The position numbers and the translations under genes are program-made. This document shows, piece by piece, positions 6,575-14,584 of a stretch of DNA of 19,954 bases; the first letter of the stretch is position 1; every line of letters begins with the position of its first letter. The notes under the pieces were generated by a model. That model had not been told where the DNA came from. It saw only the letters and a list, made by a program, of their open reading frames with translations, and searched no databases. The stretch comes from CAZAQB01 sp964487155. Lineage in GTDB: Bacteria > Pseudomonadota > Gammaproteobacteria > Nitrococcales > Nitrococcaceae. Where the stretch lies: contig CAZAQB010000057.1 in NCBI GenBank assembly GCA_964487155.1, positions 1 to 19,954 on the forward strand, in the 5' to 3' direction.

Positions 6575-7792
6575 TTACCGGTACTCCAGACCCACCGCGG
6601 CGCGCACGTCGGCCATGGTCTCGCGGGCCACTTCCCGGGCCGACTCGCAGCCCTCGGCCACCACCTGGCGCACCATGTCGATGTCCTCGGAGAACTCCTC
6701 GGCGCGCCGGCGGATGGGGGCCAGCTCCGCCTCCACCGCCTCGATGAGGGGGCGCTTGCAGTCCAGGCAGCCGATCCCGGCCGAGCGGCAGCCCTCCAGC
6801 ACCCAGTCCCGGGTCGACTCCTCGGAGTACACCTTGTGCAGCTCCCAGACCGGGCAGCGGGTGGGTTCGCCGGGGTCGCTGCGGCGCACCCGGGCCGGGT
6901 CGGTGGGCATGGTGCGCAGCTTGCGCTCCACCTCCCCGGGGGGCTCACGCAGGGCAATGGTATTGCCGTAGGACTTGGACATCTTGCGTCCGTCCAGCCC
7001 CGGCATGCGCGGCGCCGGGGTGAGCAGGGGATGGGGATCCGGCAGGATGCTGCGCCCGGAGCCCTCCAGGTAGCCCTGCAGTCGCTCGCGGTCGGCCACG
7101 GTGATGTTCTGATTGGACTGCAGCAGGGCCTGGGCCACCTCGACCGCCTCGTGATCCCCCTGCTCCTGGTACTTCCGGCGCAGGTTGCGATAGAGCTTGG
7201 CGTTCTTCTTGCCGAGCTTGCGCACCGCCTCCTCGGCCTTCTCCCCGAAGCCCGGCTCCTGGCCAAACAGATGGTTGAAGCGCCGGGCCAGTTCCCGGGT
7301 GAGCTCCACGTGCGAGACCTGGTCCTCGCCCACCGGCACCGAGTTGGCCCGGTAGATGAGGATGTCCGCCGCCTGCAGCACCGGATACCCGAGGAAACCG
7401 TAGGTGAGGAGGTCCTTCTCGCGCAGGTTCTGGAGCTGGTCCTTGTAGGAGGGCACCCGCTCCAGCCAGCCCAGCGGCGCGATCATGGACAGCAGCAGGT
7501 GCAGCTCGGCGTGCTCCATGACCCGGGACTGGATGAACACCCGGGCAAGCTTCGGGTTGACCCCGCAGGCCAGCCAGTCGATCACCATCTCCCAGACGCT
7601 GTCGGCGATCACCTCCCGCTCGTCGTAGGCGGTGGTCAGGGCATGCCAGTCGGCGACGAAGAAGAAGCACTCGTGCTCGTGCTGCAGGCGGATCCAGTTA
7701 CGCAGCACGCCGTGGTAGTGGCCCAGGTGCAGCCGGCCGGTGGGCCGCATGCCCGAGAGTACCCGGTCGTGACGTGCAATCTGAGTGTTCAA
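6575..7792 (-). CDS. trpS: Tryptophanyl-tRNA synthetase
   Basis: 405 aa. Class I aminoacyl-tRNA synthetase that charges tRNA-Trp in the cytoplasm. Visible motifs: SGMRPTGRLHLGHYHG with the HIGH-type H22-L-G-H25, the GYPVLQAADILIYRANSVPVGEDQ block (135-158), and KMSKS at 270-274. It is longer than the compact enzymes (about 330-340 aa) because of an insertion at about 183-250 (AKLYRNLRRKYQEQGDHEA and onward) just before the KMSKS loop; this longer form is known among proteobacteria. The start is TTG at 7792, supported by GGGGAG 6 bases upstream and by the absence of another in-frame start before the nucleotide-binding motif. It follows yciO after 94 bases and precedes scpA, a common gammaproteobacterial order. 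Confidence 0.96.
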   Translation of the reverse strand: MNTQIARHDRVLSGMRPTGRLHLGHYHGVLRNWIRLQHEHECFFFVADWHALTTAYDEREVIADSVWEMVIDWLACGVNPKLARVFIQSRVMEHAELHLLLSMIAPLGWLERVPSYKDQLQNLREKDLLTYGFLGYPVLQAADILIYRANSVPVGEDQVSHVELTRELARRFNHLFGQEPGFGEKAEEAVRKLGKKNAKLYRNLRRKYQEQGDHEAVEVAQALLQSNQNITVADRERLQGYLEGSGRSILPDPHPLLTPAPRMPGLDGRKMSKSYGNTIALREPPGEVERKLRTMPTDPARVRRSDPGEPTRCPVWELHKVYSEESTRDWVLEGCRSAGIGCLDCKRPLIEAVEAELAPIRRRAEEFSEDIDMVRQVVAEGCESAREVARETMADVRAAVGLEYR

Positions 7793-7886
7793 TCCCTGCT
7801 CCCCAGAGGACTCGCGCGAAGCCCGCCATCATACCGGTCGGCGGCGGCAGGTGCAGGATGGAAGCGCCGTCGCCGCGGGCCGGGCC

Positions 7887-8510
7887 TCAGCTCTCGAACA
7901 CCGCCGGGTCGCCCGCGCCCCGGCGCACCACCACCGGGGTCTCGGCGGTGAGGTCGATGACGGTGCTGGGCTCGAGGCCGCCCGGGCCGCCATCGATCAC
8001 CGCATCCACCCGGGCGCCGATGCGCTCGCGGATGTCCTCGGGGTCGGTCATCGGCAGGTCGTCCCCCGGCAGCAGCAGGCTGCTGCTGCACATGGGCTCC
8101 CCCAGTTCGGCGAGGATCGCCTGGGCGATGGCGTTGTCGGGCACCCGGATGCCGATGGTGCGGCGTTTGGGATGCTGCATGCGCCGCGGCACCTCCCCGG
8201 TCGCCGCCAGGATGAAGGTGAACGGCCCGGGCGCATGGGCTTTCAGCAGCCGGAAGGCGTTGTTGTCCACTCGTGCGAACGCACCGATCTGGGAGAGATC
8301 CCGGCAGGCGAGCGTGAAATTGTGTGCGGGCCCCAGGTGACGGATCTGCCGGATCCGATCCAGCGCGTCCTTCTCCCCCAGCTGGCAGCCCAGCGCGTAG
8401 GTCGAATCGGTGGGATAGACGATGACATCGCCGGCGCGCAGCATCTCGACGCTGCGCCGCACCAGGCGGGGCTGGGGCGTCACCGGGTGGATGCAGAAGT
8501 ACTGGCTCAT
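7887..8510 (-). CDS. yciO: YciO, Sua5/YrdC/YciO family protein
   Basis: 207 aa, close to E. coli YciO (206 aa). The family shares the TsaC/Sua5 fold that binds ATP and threonine/bicarbonate in threonylcarbamoyl-AMP synthesis; the exact role of YciO is less settled. Sequence landmarks: IHPVTPQPRLVRRSVEML, IVYPTDSTYALGCQL, the HNFTLACRDLSQIG segment, APGPFTFILAAT, RTIGIRVPDN, a serine run before LLLPGDDLP, and VDAVIDGGPG. The start at 8510 (MSQYFCIHP) matches the family N-terminus; a longer in-frame extension to 8762 runs through the divergent promoter and yciI and is discarded. It is the first gene of the minus-strand series. The PHP-domain nuclease gene rnm/yciV, which precedes yciO in many relatives, is absent. 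Confidence 0.92.
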   Translation of the reverse strand: MSQYFCIHPVTPQPRLVRRSVEMLRAGDVIVYPTDSTYALGCQLGEKDALDRIRQIRHLGPAHNFTLACRDLSQIGAFARVDNNAFRLLKAHAPGPFTFILAATGEVPRRMQHPKRRTIGIRVPDNAIAQAILAELGEPMCSSSLLLPGDDLPMTDPEDIRERIGARVDAVIDGGPGGLEPSTVIDLTAETPVVVRRGAGDPAVFES

Positions 8511-8551
8511 GGGCCCCGGGGCTGGCGGCTGCGGTGGCGGACGATGCGCCG

Positions 8552-8579
8552 AGTGTAACGAGTCCCCGAGCCATGGCAA
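8552..8579 (-). promoter_or_regulatory. Sigma70-type promoter for yciO-trpS-scpAB-rluB
   Basis: On the minus strand TTGCCA (8579-8574) and TACACT (8557-8552) are separated by 16 bases, matching the -35 and -10 consensus at 4/6 each. The start site would fall near 8545, leaving a leader of about 35 bases before yciO. It lies in the divergent gap with yciI. Confidence 0.5.
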
Positions 8580-8633
8580 TGGCCGCGGAATCACTGGTAA
8601 GCTCGCCCCGGGGCTATCCGGGTTCACTGCACC

Positions 8634-8933
8634 ATGCTCTACGCCATCATCTCCGAGGACGTGGCAGACAGCCTGCCTCTGCGGGCCGAGGCCCGGCCGG
8701 CGCACCTGGCGCGGCTGGAGCGCCTGCGCGACGAGGGCCGGCTGCTGCTGGCCGGGCCGCACCCGGCCGTCGACAGCGAGGATCCGGGGCCGGCGGGGTT
8801 CAGCGGCAGCCTGGTGGTGGCCGAATTCCCCTCGCTGGACGACGCCCAGGCCTGGGCGGACGCCGACCCCTACCAGGCGGCCGGCGTCTACCGCCAGGTC
8901 ACGGTCAAGCCGTTCAAGCGAGTTCTGCCGTGA
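8634..8933 (+). CDS. yciI: YciI family protein
   Basis: 99 aa ferredoxin-like fold protein (YCII domain). Conserved points: MLYAIISEDVADS, RPAHLARLERLRDEGRLLLAGPHPAVDS, GSLVVAEFPSLDDAQAWADADPYQAAGVY and the closing VTVKPFKRVLP, all standard for YciI. The family carries a His/Asp pair proposed to be catalytic, but no reaction is established for YciI. Its stop overlaps the bolA GTG start as GTGA, so both are coupled. In many gammaproteobacteria this pair follows ispZ/yciB (septation protein A); that gene is not present upstream here, where yciO diverges instead. Confidence 0.92.
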   Translation: MLYAIISEDVADSLPLRAEARPAHLARLERLRDEGRLLLAGPHPAVDSEDPGPAGFSGSLVVAEFPSLDDAQAWADADPYQAAGVYRQVTVKPFKRVLP

Positions 8934-9220
8934 GCGCGGAAGACCGGGCGGCGCTGATCGAGACCCGGCTGCGGGCGCAGCTGGCGGTGGCGGAACTCGA
9001 AGTGCATGACGAGAGTCACCTTCATCGGGGACACCCGGGAGCAGCCGCGGGCGGCGGCCACTTCGCCGTGCGGGTGGTCAGCGACGACTTTGCCGGCCAC
9101 AGCCGGCTGCAGCGCCAGCGCCTGGTCTATTCGGCCCTCGGCGAAGCCATGGCACCGAACCGCATCCACGCCCTGCGCTTCATCGAAACCCTGACCCGGG
9201 CGGAGGCCGGGGTCGCCTGA
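8930..9220 (+). CDS. bolA: BolA family protein
   Basis: 96 aa. BolA proteins pair with monothiol glutaredoxins to bind Fe-S clusters and some act on transcription and cell shape. Visible features: IETRLRAQLAVAELEVHDESHLHRGH, the Ala/Gly-rich GAAAGGGHFAVRVVSDDFAG, SRLQRQRLVYSALGEAM (helix-turn-helix-like region), and IHALRFIETLT at the C-terminus. The GTG start at 8930 gives the expected N-terminus and overlaps the yciI stop. The same frame is open back to 8534, but that stretch duplicates yciI in another frame and is discarded. The parvulin gene follows after 67 bases and is probably in the same transcript. Confidence 0.93.
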   Translation: MSAEDRAALIETRLRAQLAVAELEVHDESHLHRGHPGAAAGGGHFAVRVVSDDFAGHSRLQRQRLVYSALGEAMAPNRIHALRFIETLTRAEAGVA

Positions 9221-9287
9221 CGGGGCGGCAGCGGTTCCCGGCATCGTGCCTCGATCATTCACGACAAAACTGGACAGAGACTATCCA

Positions 9288-10133
9288 ATGAACTCCATTC
9301 GCAAGATCTCCCTGGCGGCGGGCATTGCCCTGGCGCTGACGGCTACCGGCCTGGCAGCCCAGTCCGGTGGCGACGCAGTCATCGCCACGGTCAACGGCGC
9401 GACCATTACCGAGCGCCAACTGCAGGACTACATCGACCAGCGCACCCAGGGCCAAGGCGCCAGCCTGCCCGACGAGGCCCGCCAGCAGCTCGCCCAGGAG
9501 CTGATCAACGTCACCCTGCTGGCTCAGAAGGCCCGCGAAGATGGCCTGGATGAGAAGTCCGACGTGGCCGCCCGGCTCGCCAACGTGCAGGCCACCACGC
9601 TGGCCCAGGCCGCCGTGCAGGAGTTCGGTGAGGGCCAGAGCGAGGCCATCAGCGACGAGGAAGTCCAGAGCGTCTACGACGAGCAGTTCGCCGGCTCGGG
9701 CGGCGGCAAGGAGTTCAAGGCCCGGCACATCCTGGTCAGCGACGAGGCCAAGGCCCGGGATCTGATCCTGCAGATCGCCGACGGCGGCGACTTCGCCACC
9801 CTGGCCGAAGAAAATTCGGAGGGTCCGAGCGCCGCCCAGGGCGGCGATCTGGGATGGTTCTCCCCCGACGCCATGGTGCCGCCCTTTGCCGAGGCGCTTG
9901 CGACCATGGAAGCGGGCGAGGTTTCCGACGAGCCGGTGCAGACCCGCTTCGGCTGGCATGTGATCAAGCTGGAGGATACCCGGGAAGCCTCCCCCCCGAG
10001 CCTGGAGGAGGTGCGTCCGCAGATCGTCAACGCCATCGCCCGCAACCGGGTGGAGGACCACCTGCGCAAGCTGCGCACCGAGGGCAACATCGAGTACCAG
10101 GCCGACTGGGCCAGACCCAGCCAGGGCGAGTAA
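9288..10133 (+). CDS. Periplasmic parvulin-type peptidyl-prolyl cis-trans isomerase
   Basis: 281 aa. A signal peptide is evident: MNSIRKIS, a hydrophobic core, then GLAAQS with cleavage likely after residue 24. A SurA/PpiD-like N-terminal helical region follows (about 30-135, from VIATVNGATITERQLQDYI), then one PpiC-type rotamase domain (about 143-232) with KARHILV, FATLAEENSEGPSAAQGGDLGWFSPDAMVPPFAEAL and TRFGWHVIKLED. It should fold or chaperone exported proteins. The ATG at 9288 is chosen over an in-frame GTG at 9246 because it puts the signal peptide at the start. The yciI-bolA-parvulin order is common in this bacterial group. A strong terminator closes the unit. Confidence 0.92.
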   Translation: MNSIRKISLAAGIALALTATGLAAQSGGDAVIATVNGATITERQLQDYIDQRTQGQGASLPDEARQQLAQELINVTLLAQKAREDGLDEKSDVAARLANVQATTLAQAAVQEFGEGQSEAISDEEVQSVYDEQFAGSGGGKEFKARHILVSDEAKARDLILQIADGGDFATLAEENSEGPSAAQGGDLGWFSPDAMVPPFAEALATMEAGEVSDEPVQTRFGWHVIKLEDTREASPPSLEEVRPQIVNAIARNRVEDHLRKLRTEGNIEYQADWARPSQGE

Positions 10134-10152
10134 TACCCGCCCGCCTCCCAGG

Positions 10153-10179
10153 GGCCGCCGCTACCGGCGGCCTTTTTTT
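10153..10179 (+). terminator. Rho-independent terminator after the parvulin gene
   Basis: Perfect 8-bp stem GGCCGCCG/CGGCGGCC (10153-10160, 10165-10172), CTAC tetraloop, and a run of seven T (10173-10179), 19 bases after the stop codon. Confidence 0.93.
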
Positions 10180-10214
10180 CGTCGATGAGCCGGAGCGAGT
10201 CCAACCCCGGCGTG

Positions 10215-10242
10215 GCCCCGCTCTCCCCGGGCGGGGCTTTCT
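10215..10242 (+). terminator. Second terminator-like hairpin
   Basis: Stem GCCCCGC/GCGGGGC (10215-10221, 10231-10237) with a 9-base loop and a weak TTTCT tail, 36 bases after the first terminator. It probably serves as a backup. The rest of the 10134-10439 gap holds only a short palindrome and the pyc ribosome site. Confidence 0.45.
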
Positions 10243-10345
10243 CATTGTATTAGCCCCTTTTCTGGCCCAGGCACCGCGCAGGGTGGCTGTCAAGGCCCAT
10301 TCGGCCGGCTCCCGGCGCTTCTGATTCGCCGCCCACTCCGCTACA

Positions 10346-10355
10346 GTTCGCGAAC
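10346..10355. promoter_or_regulatory. Palindrome GTTCGCGAAC upstream of pyruvate carboxylase
   Basis: A perfect 10-bp palindrome 84 bases before the pyc start codon, in the likely promoter region. It could be an operator, but no adjacent regulator gene or clear -35/-10 pair supports this, and one 10-base palindrome can arise by chance. Confidence 0.2.
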
Positions 10356-10439
10356 ACTGACCACCCGGTGTCGCGCTGCAACACGGCGCCCGGGCCTGTG
10401 ACACGCGGCCGACCCCGCCCTGCCCAGAGAGGTCCTCCC

Positions 10440-13400
10440 ATGAGCCCCATCCGAAAGGTCAACTGCCTGCTGGTGGCCAACCGCAGCGAGATCGCCATCC
10501 GGGTGATGCGCACGGCCTCCGAGCTGGGGATCCGCACCGTGGCCCTGTACTCCGAGGAAGACCGCTTCGCCCTGCACCGCTTCAAGGCCGACGCGGCCTT
10601 CGAGGTGGGCAAGGGCTGCAAGCCCATCGCCGCCTACCTGGATATCGCCGAGGTGATGCGCGTGGCCCACGAGGCCGGAGCCGACGCCGTGCACCCCGGC
10701 TACGGCTTCCTCTCCGAGAATCCGGATCTGGCCGAGGCCTGCGCGGCGGAGGGCCTCACCTTCATCGGCCCGTCGCCGGACACGATGCGCCGGCTGGGCA
10801 ACAAGGTCAGCGCCCGGGCCCTGGCGGAGGAGGCCGGCGTGCCGGTCACTCCCGCCACCGGTGCCCTCCCCGAGGATGTGGATGAAGCCCGGGCCCTGGC
10901 GGCCGAGGTGGGCTACCCGCTGATGCTGAAGGCGAGCTGGGGCGGCGGCGGCCGCGGCATGCGGGTGGTGGAGGACGAATCGAAGCTGCCGGAAATGCTG
11001 GACGCCGCCCGCCGGGAGGCGAAAGCCGCCTTCGGCAACGACGAGGTGTACCTGGAGAGGCTGGTGCGCCGCGCCCGCCATGTGGAAGTGCAGGTGCTGG
11101 GGGACCACCACGGCAACGTGGTGCACCTCTATGAGCGGGACTGCACCGTGCAGCGGCGCAACCAGAAAGTGGTGGAGCGCGCCCCGGCCCCCTACCTCAC
11201 GCCAGAGCAGCGCGAGAGCCTGTGCGAGGCGGCCCTGCGCCTGGCCCGCAGCGTCGGCTACGCCAGCGCCGGAACGGTGGAGTTCCTGCAGGACTCGGAC
11301 AGCGGCGAGTTCTACTTCATCGAGGTGAACCCGCGCATCCAGGTGGAGCACACGGTGACCGAGGAGGTCACCGGCATCGACATCGTCAAGGCCCAGATCG
11401 CGGTGGCCGAGGGCTATGCCCTGGGCAGCCCCGAGTCCGGCGTGCCGCCGCAGGAGCGCATCGCCGTGGAGGGCCATGCCCTGCAGTGCCGCATCACCAC
11501 CGAGGATCCGGAAAACCAGTTCACCCCCGACTACGGCCGCATCACCGCCTACCGGGGGGCCAACGGCTTCGGCATCCGCCTCGACGGCGGCACCGCCTAC
11601 TCCGGCGCCCTGATCACCCCGTTCTACGACTCGCTGCTGGAGAAGGTCACCGCCTGGGCCCCCTCTCCCCAGGCCGCCATCCGGCGCATGGACCGGGCCC
11701 TGCGGGAGTTCCGCATCCGCGGGGTGGCCACCAACCTGCCGTTCCTGGAGAACGTCATCAACCACCCGAAGTTCCAGGGCGGCAGCTACACCACCCGTTT
11801 CATCGACGAGACCCCGGAACTGTTCGACTTCCCCCAGCGCCGGGACCGGGCCACCCGGCTGCTGCGCTTCCTCTCCGAGGTGATGGTCAACGGCAACCCG
11901 GAGATGGCCGGCCGCCCGGAGCCCGCCGAGCTGCCTCCCGCCGCGGTGCTGCCGCCCCGGCCGGAGGGCGATATCCCCACCGGCCACCGGCAGCGGCTGC
12001 TGACCCACGGCGCGGAGGGTTTCGCCCGCTGGATGAAGGAGCAGCCCGCGGTGCTGGTGACCGACACCACCCTGCGCGACGCCCACCAGAGCCTGTTCGC
12101 CACCCGCATGCGCTCGGTGGACATGTGGGCCATCGCCGCCCACTACGCCCACCGCCTGCCGGGGCTGCTGTCCCTGGAGTGCTGGGGCGGGGCCACCTTC
12201 GATGTCTCCATGCGCTTCCTCAAGGAATGCCCCTGGGAGCGGTTGGACGTGCTCCGCGAGCGCATCCCCAACATCCCCCTGCAGATGCTGCTGCGGGCCT
12301 CCAACGCCGTGGGCTACACCAACTACCCGGACAACGTGGTGCGCCACTTCGTGGCCCAGGCCGCGCAGCACGGCATCGACATCTTCCGGGTGTTCGATTC
12401 GCTGAACTGGGTGGAGAACATGCGGGTCGCCATGGACGCGGTGCGCGAGACCGGCGCCGTCTGCGAGGCGGCCATCTGCTACAGCGGCGATCTCAACGAC
12501 CCCCGGGAGAAGAAGTACACCCTGGACTACTACGTGGACCTGGCCCGGCAGCTGGAAGCCGCCGGCGCCCATGTGCTGGGCATCAAGGACATGGCCGGGG
12601 TGGCCAAGCCCTGGGCCATCCACAAGCTGGTGAAGGCCCTGCGCGACGAGGTGGACCTGCCCATCCACTTCCACACCCACGACACCTCGGGTGCCGCCGC
12701 GGCCAGCGTGCTGGCGGCGGTGGAGGCCGGCGTGGATGCCGTGGACGGCGCCATGGACGCCCTCTCCGGCCAGACCTCCCAGCCCAACCTGGGGGCCATT
12801 GTCGAGGCGTTGCGCCACGGCCCCCGGGACCCGGGTTTGGGCCGGGAGAACCTGCGCGCCATCAACCACTACTGGGAGGGGGTGCGGCGCTACTACGCCG
12901 CCTTCGAGAGCGACATCCGCTCCGGCACCTCCGATGTCTACCACCACGCCATGCCCGGCGGCCAGTACACCAACCTGCGCGAGCAGGCCCGCGGCATGGG
13001 CGTCGAGCACAAGTGGCCCGAGGTGGCCGACGCCTACGCCGAGGTGAACCGGCTGTTCGGCGACATCGTCAAGGTCACCCCCACCTCCAAGGTGGTGGGG
13101 GACATGGCCCTGACCATGGTCACTTCCGATCTCACCGCCGAGCAGATCCTGGACCCGGATTTTCCGGTCACCTTCCCGGACTCGGTGAAGAGCTTCTTCC
13201 GGGGCGAGCTGGGCCAGCCGGTCGACGGCTTTCCCGAGGCGTTGCAGCGCAAGGTGCTGGACGGCGAGGCACCCCTCACCGGCCGCCCCGGCGCCGCCAT
13301 GGAGGACGTGGACCTGGAGGCCGCCCGCAAGGAGGCCGAGGAGGCCCTGGGCCGCGAGATCTCCGAGGCGGAGCTCTCGTCTTACCTGCTCTATCCCCGG

Positions 13401-13895
13401 GTGTTCCTGGACTATGCCCGTCACAAGGCCGAGTTCGGCAACGTGGCGGTGATCCCCACCACGGCCTTCTTCCACGGCCTGGATACCCGCTCGGAGATCG
13501 GCGTCGACATCGAGCCGGGCAAGCGGTTGATCATCCGCTACTTCGCCCAGTCCGAACCCGACCCCCAGGGGCGCCGGGCGGTGTTCTTCGAGTTGAACGG
13601 CCAGCCCCGGCGCATCAAGGTCCAGGACCGCAGCCTGGCCCCCCAGGCCGCCGCCCCCCGCAAGGCCGAGGAAGGCAACCCCGACCACGTGGCCGCCCCC
13701 ATGGCCGGGCTGATCGTCAACATGGCGGTACGCCAGGGCCAGAAGGTGGCCCAGGGCGACCACCTGTTCTCCATGGAGGCCATGAAGATGGAAACCGCCA
13801 TCCACGCCACCCGGGAGGGCACCGTGGCGGAGATCGTCACCCCCGTAGGCAGCCAGGTAGACGGCAAGGACCTGGTGGTGGTGCTCGCCGACTGA
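10440..13895 (+). CDS. pyc: Pyruvate carboxylase, full-length single chain
   Basis: 1151 aa. Converts pyruvate, bicarbonate and ATP to oxaloacetate using biotin, feeding the TCA cycle and gluconeogenesis. Domain order is complete: biotin carboxylase with ATP-grasp (about 8-455; LLVANRSEIAIRVMRTASELG, KASWGGGGRGMRVV, EFYFIEVNPRIQVEHTVTE), carboxyltransferase (from about 538, VTDTTLRDAHQSLFATRMRS) with carboxylatable Lys716 in GIKDMAG and metal ligands His745/His747 in HFHTHDT, the PYC C-terminal region, and a biotin carrier domain with Lys1116 in MEAMKMET. An AGAGAGG ribosome site (10426-10432) lies 7 bases before the ATG. The gene stands alone after strong terminators. Many gammaproteobacteria use PEP carboxylase or a split two-subunit enzyme, so this single-chain form is less usual there. 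The reverse strand has a 1196-codon open frame, an artefact of GC-rich codon use. Confidence 0.97.
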   Translation: MSPIRKVNCLLVANRSEIAIRVMRTASELGIRTVALYSEEDRFALHRFKADAAFEVGKGCKPIAAYLDIAEVMRVAHEAGADAVHPGYGFLSENPDLAEACAAEGLTFIGPSPDTMRRLGNKVSARALAEEAGVPVTPATGALPEDVDEARALAAEVGYPLMLKASWGGGGRGMRVVEDESKLPEMLDAARREAKAAFGNDEVYLERLVRRARHVEVQVLGDHHGNVVHLYERDCTVQRRNQKVVERAPAPYLTPEQRESLCEAALRLARSVGYASAGTVEFLQDSDSGEFYFIEVNPRIQVEHTVTEEVTGIDIVKAQIAVAEGYALGSPESGVPPQERIAVEGHALQCRITTEDPENQFTPDYGRITAYRGANGFGIRLDGGTAYSGALITPFYDSLLEKVTAWAPSPQAAIRRMDRALREFRIRGVATNLPFLENVINHPKFQGGSYTTRFIDETPELFDFPQRRDRATRLLRFLSEVMVNGNPEMAGRPEPAELPPAAVLPPRPEGDIPTGHRQRLLTHGAEGFARWMKEQPAVLVTDTTLRDAHQSLFATRMRSVDMWAIAAHYAHRLPGLLSLECWGGATFDVSMRFLKECPWERLDVLRERIPNIPLQMLLRASNAVGYTNYPDNVVRHFVAQAAQHGIDIFRVFDSLNWVENMRVAMDAVRETGAVCEAAICYSGDLNDPREKKYTLDYYVDLARQLEAAGAHVLGIKDMAGVAKPWAIHKLVKALRDEVDLPIHFHTHDTSGAAAASVLAAVEAGVDAVDGAMDALSGQTSQPNLGAIVEALRHGPRDPGLGRENLRAINHYWEGVRRYYAAFESDIRSGTSDVYHHAMPGGQYTNLREQARGMGVEHKWPEVADAYAEVNRLFGDIVKVTPTSKVVGDMALTMVTSDLTAEQILDPDFPVTFPDSVKSFFRGELGQPVDGFPEALQRKVLDGEAPLTGRPGAAMEDVDLEAARKEAEEALGREISEAELSSYLLYPRVFLDYARHKAEFGNVAVIPTTAFFHGLDTRSEIGVDIEPGKRLIIRYFAQSEPDPQGRRAVFFELNGQPRRIKVQDRSLAPQAAAPRKAEEGNPDHVAAPMAGLIVNMAVRQGQKVAQGDHLFSMEAMKMETAIHATREGTVAEIVTPVGSQVDGKDLVVVLAD

Positions 13896-13964
13896 GAGGT
13901 TTCCGGCGCGCGATGCCCGCGACACGCGCACGAAATTCCAAACGCAGTGGCGCGAGCTGTGGAT

Positions 13965-14357
13965 TCAGACGACCACGACGCGCGCGCCGTGACCAGGCGC
14001 CGTCGCAAGCCGCCGATCACATGTGAGAAGCGGCGCGTCCAGCGCCTCAGCCAGGGCCAGGTAGGCGGCGTCGTAGGCCGTCACGTTGTCCCTCAGATCC
14101 CAGATGCGGGGCAGAAAGAGATGATGCGGGTAACGTTCCAGTGCCAGGTCGCGAAGGTCATCCAGCGCTGCCGCCGCGTGGTGCTCCCCGAGCTGACCGC
14201 GGTTCACATACCGGCGCAGAACCTGCGCGACCTCGACGTCAATCAGATGCGGCGCATGCAGCATGGTGTCCGCCGCGAACATGTGCGCCTCGACGCCCGC
14301 CGCCCTCGACGTTCGAAGCAGCACCTCGAGTACAGCCGATGCATCGAGAACAATCAC
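13965..14357 (-). CDS. vapC: PIN-domain toxin, VapC family
   Basis: 130 aa. PIN ribonucleases of type II toxin-antitoxin systems cleave RNA at a Mg2+ site. The four expected acidic residues are present: Asp5 in MIVLDASAVLE, Glu42 in DVEVAQVLRR, Asp96 in TAYDAAYLALAEAL, and Asp114 in LTCDRRL, so it looks active. The start is GTG at 14357, overlapping the antitoxin stop as GTGA, which couples the two. It is convergent with pyc (69-base gap without a visible terminator). RNA target unknown. Confidence 0.92.
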   Translation of the reverse strand: MIVLDASAVLEVLLRTSRAAGVEAHMFAADTMLHAPHLIDVEVAQVLRRYVNRGQLGEHHAAAALDDLRDLALERYPHHLFLPRIWDLRDNVTAYDAAYLALAEALDAPLLTCDRRLATAPGHGARVVVV

Positions 14358-14584
14358 CGTGCCTCGCGCTCGTCACGCACCGCTTCCGCTGGCGGAGGCT
14401 GCGGATCGACGGGGGCACGTGAGGCGAGACGCTGGCGGAGTTCGTCCAGCGTCGGCCGGCTGGCCGACTTCGCCACCTCCGCCAGAAGATAATCAGACAG
14501 TGTCATGCCAGCCAGCGCGGCACGTGACTTCAGCTTGCGGTGCAGTTCGTCCGGGACGTTGCGGATTTGAATCATGCTGGACAT
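14354..14584 (-). CDS. vapB: VapB/FitA-like ribbon-helix-helix antitoxin
   Basis: About 76 aa. The N-terminus SSMIQIRNVPDELHRKLKSRA is a ribbon-helix-helix DNA-binding unit (beta strand MIQIRNVP, then two helices around AALAGMTLSDYLLAEV), and the Pro/Glu/Arg-rich C-terminus would be the toxin-binding tail. FitA-type antitoxins of vapBC/fitAB loci look like this. The frame is open further upstream, but ATG 14584 (or ATG 14575, which starts directly at MIQIRNVP) is preferred because the promoter lies immediately upstream. No ribosome site is visible for either, consistent with a leaderless or nearly leaderless mRNA. Likely to repress its own promoter together with VapC. Confidence 0.88.
   Translation of the reverse strand: MSSMIQIRNVPDELHRKLKSRAALAGMTLSDYLLAEVAKSASRPTLDELRQRLASRAPVDPQPPPAEAVRDEREAR

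Noticed and set aside
8534..9220. 228-codon frame reaching BolA from upstream
   Set aside because: It crosses yciI in another frame with low-complexity sequence. BolA begins at GTG 8930.
10341..13931. 1196-codon open frame on the minus strand opposite pyc, and a 934-codon plus-strand frame at 11222-14026
   Set aside because: Both are shadows of pyc produced by GC-rich third positions. Their products are low-complexity (Gln/His/Gly/Val or Arg/Gly/Pro) without family motifs, while pyc is complete and motif-rich.
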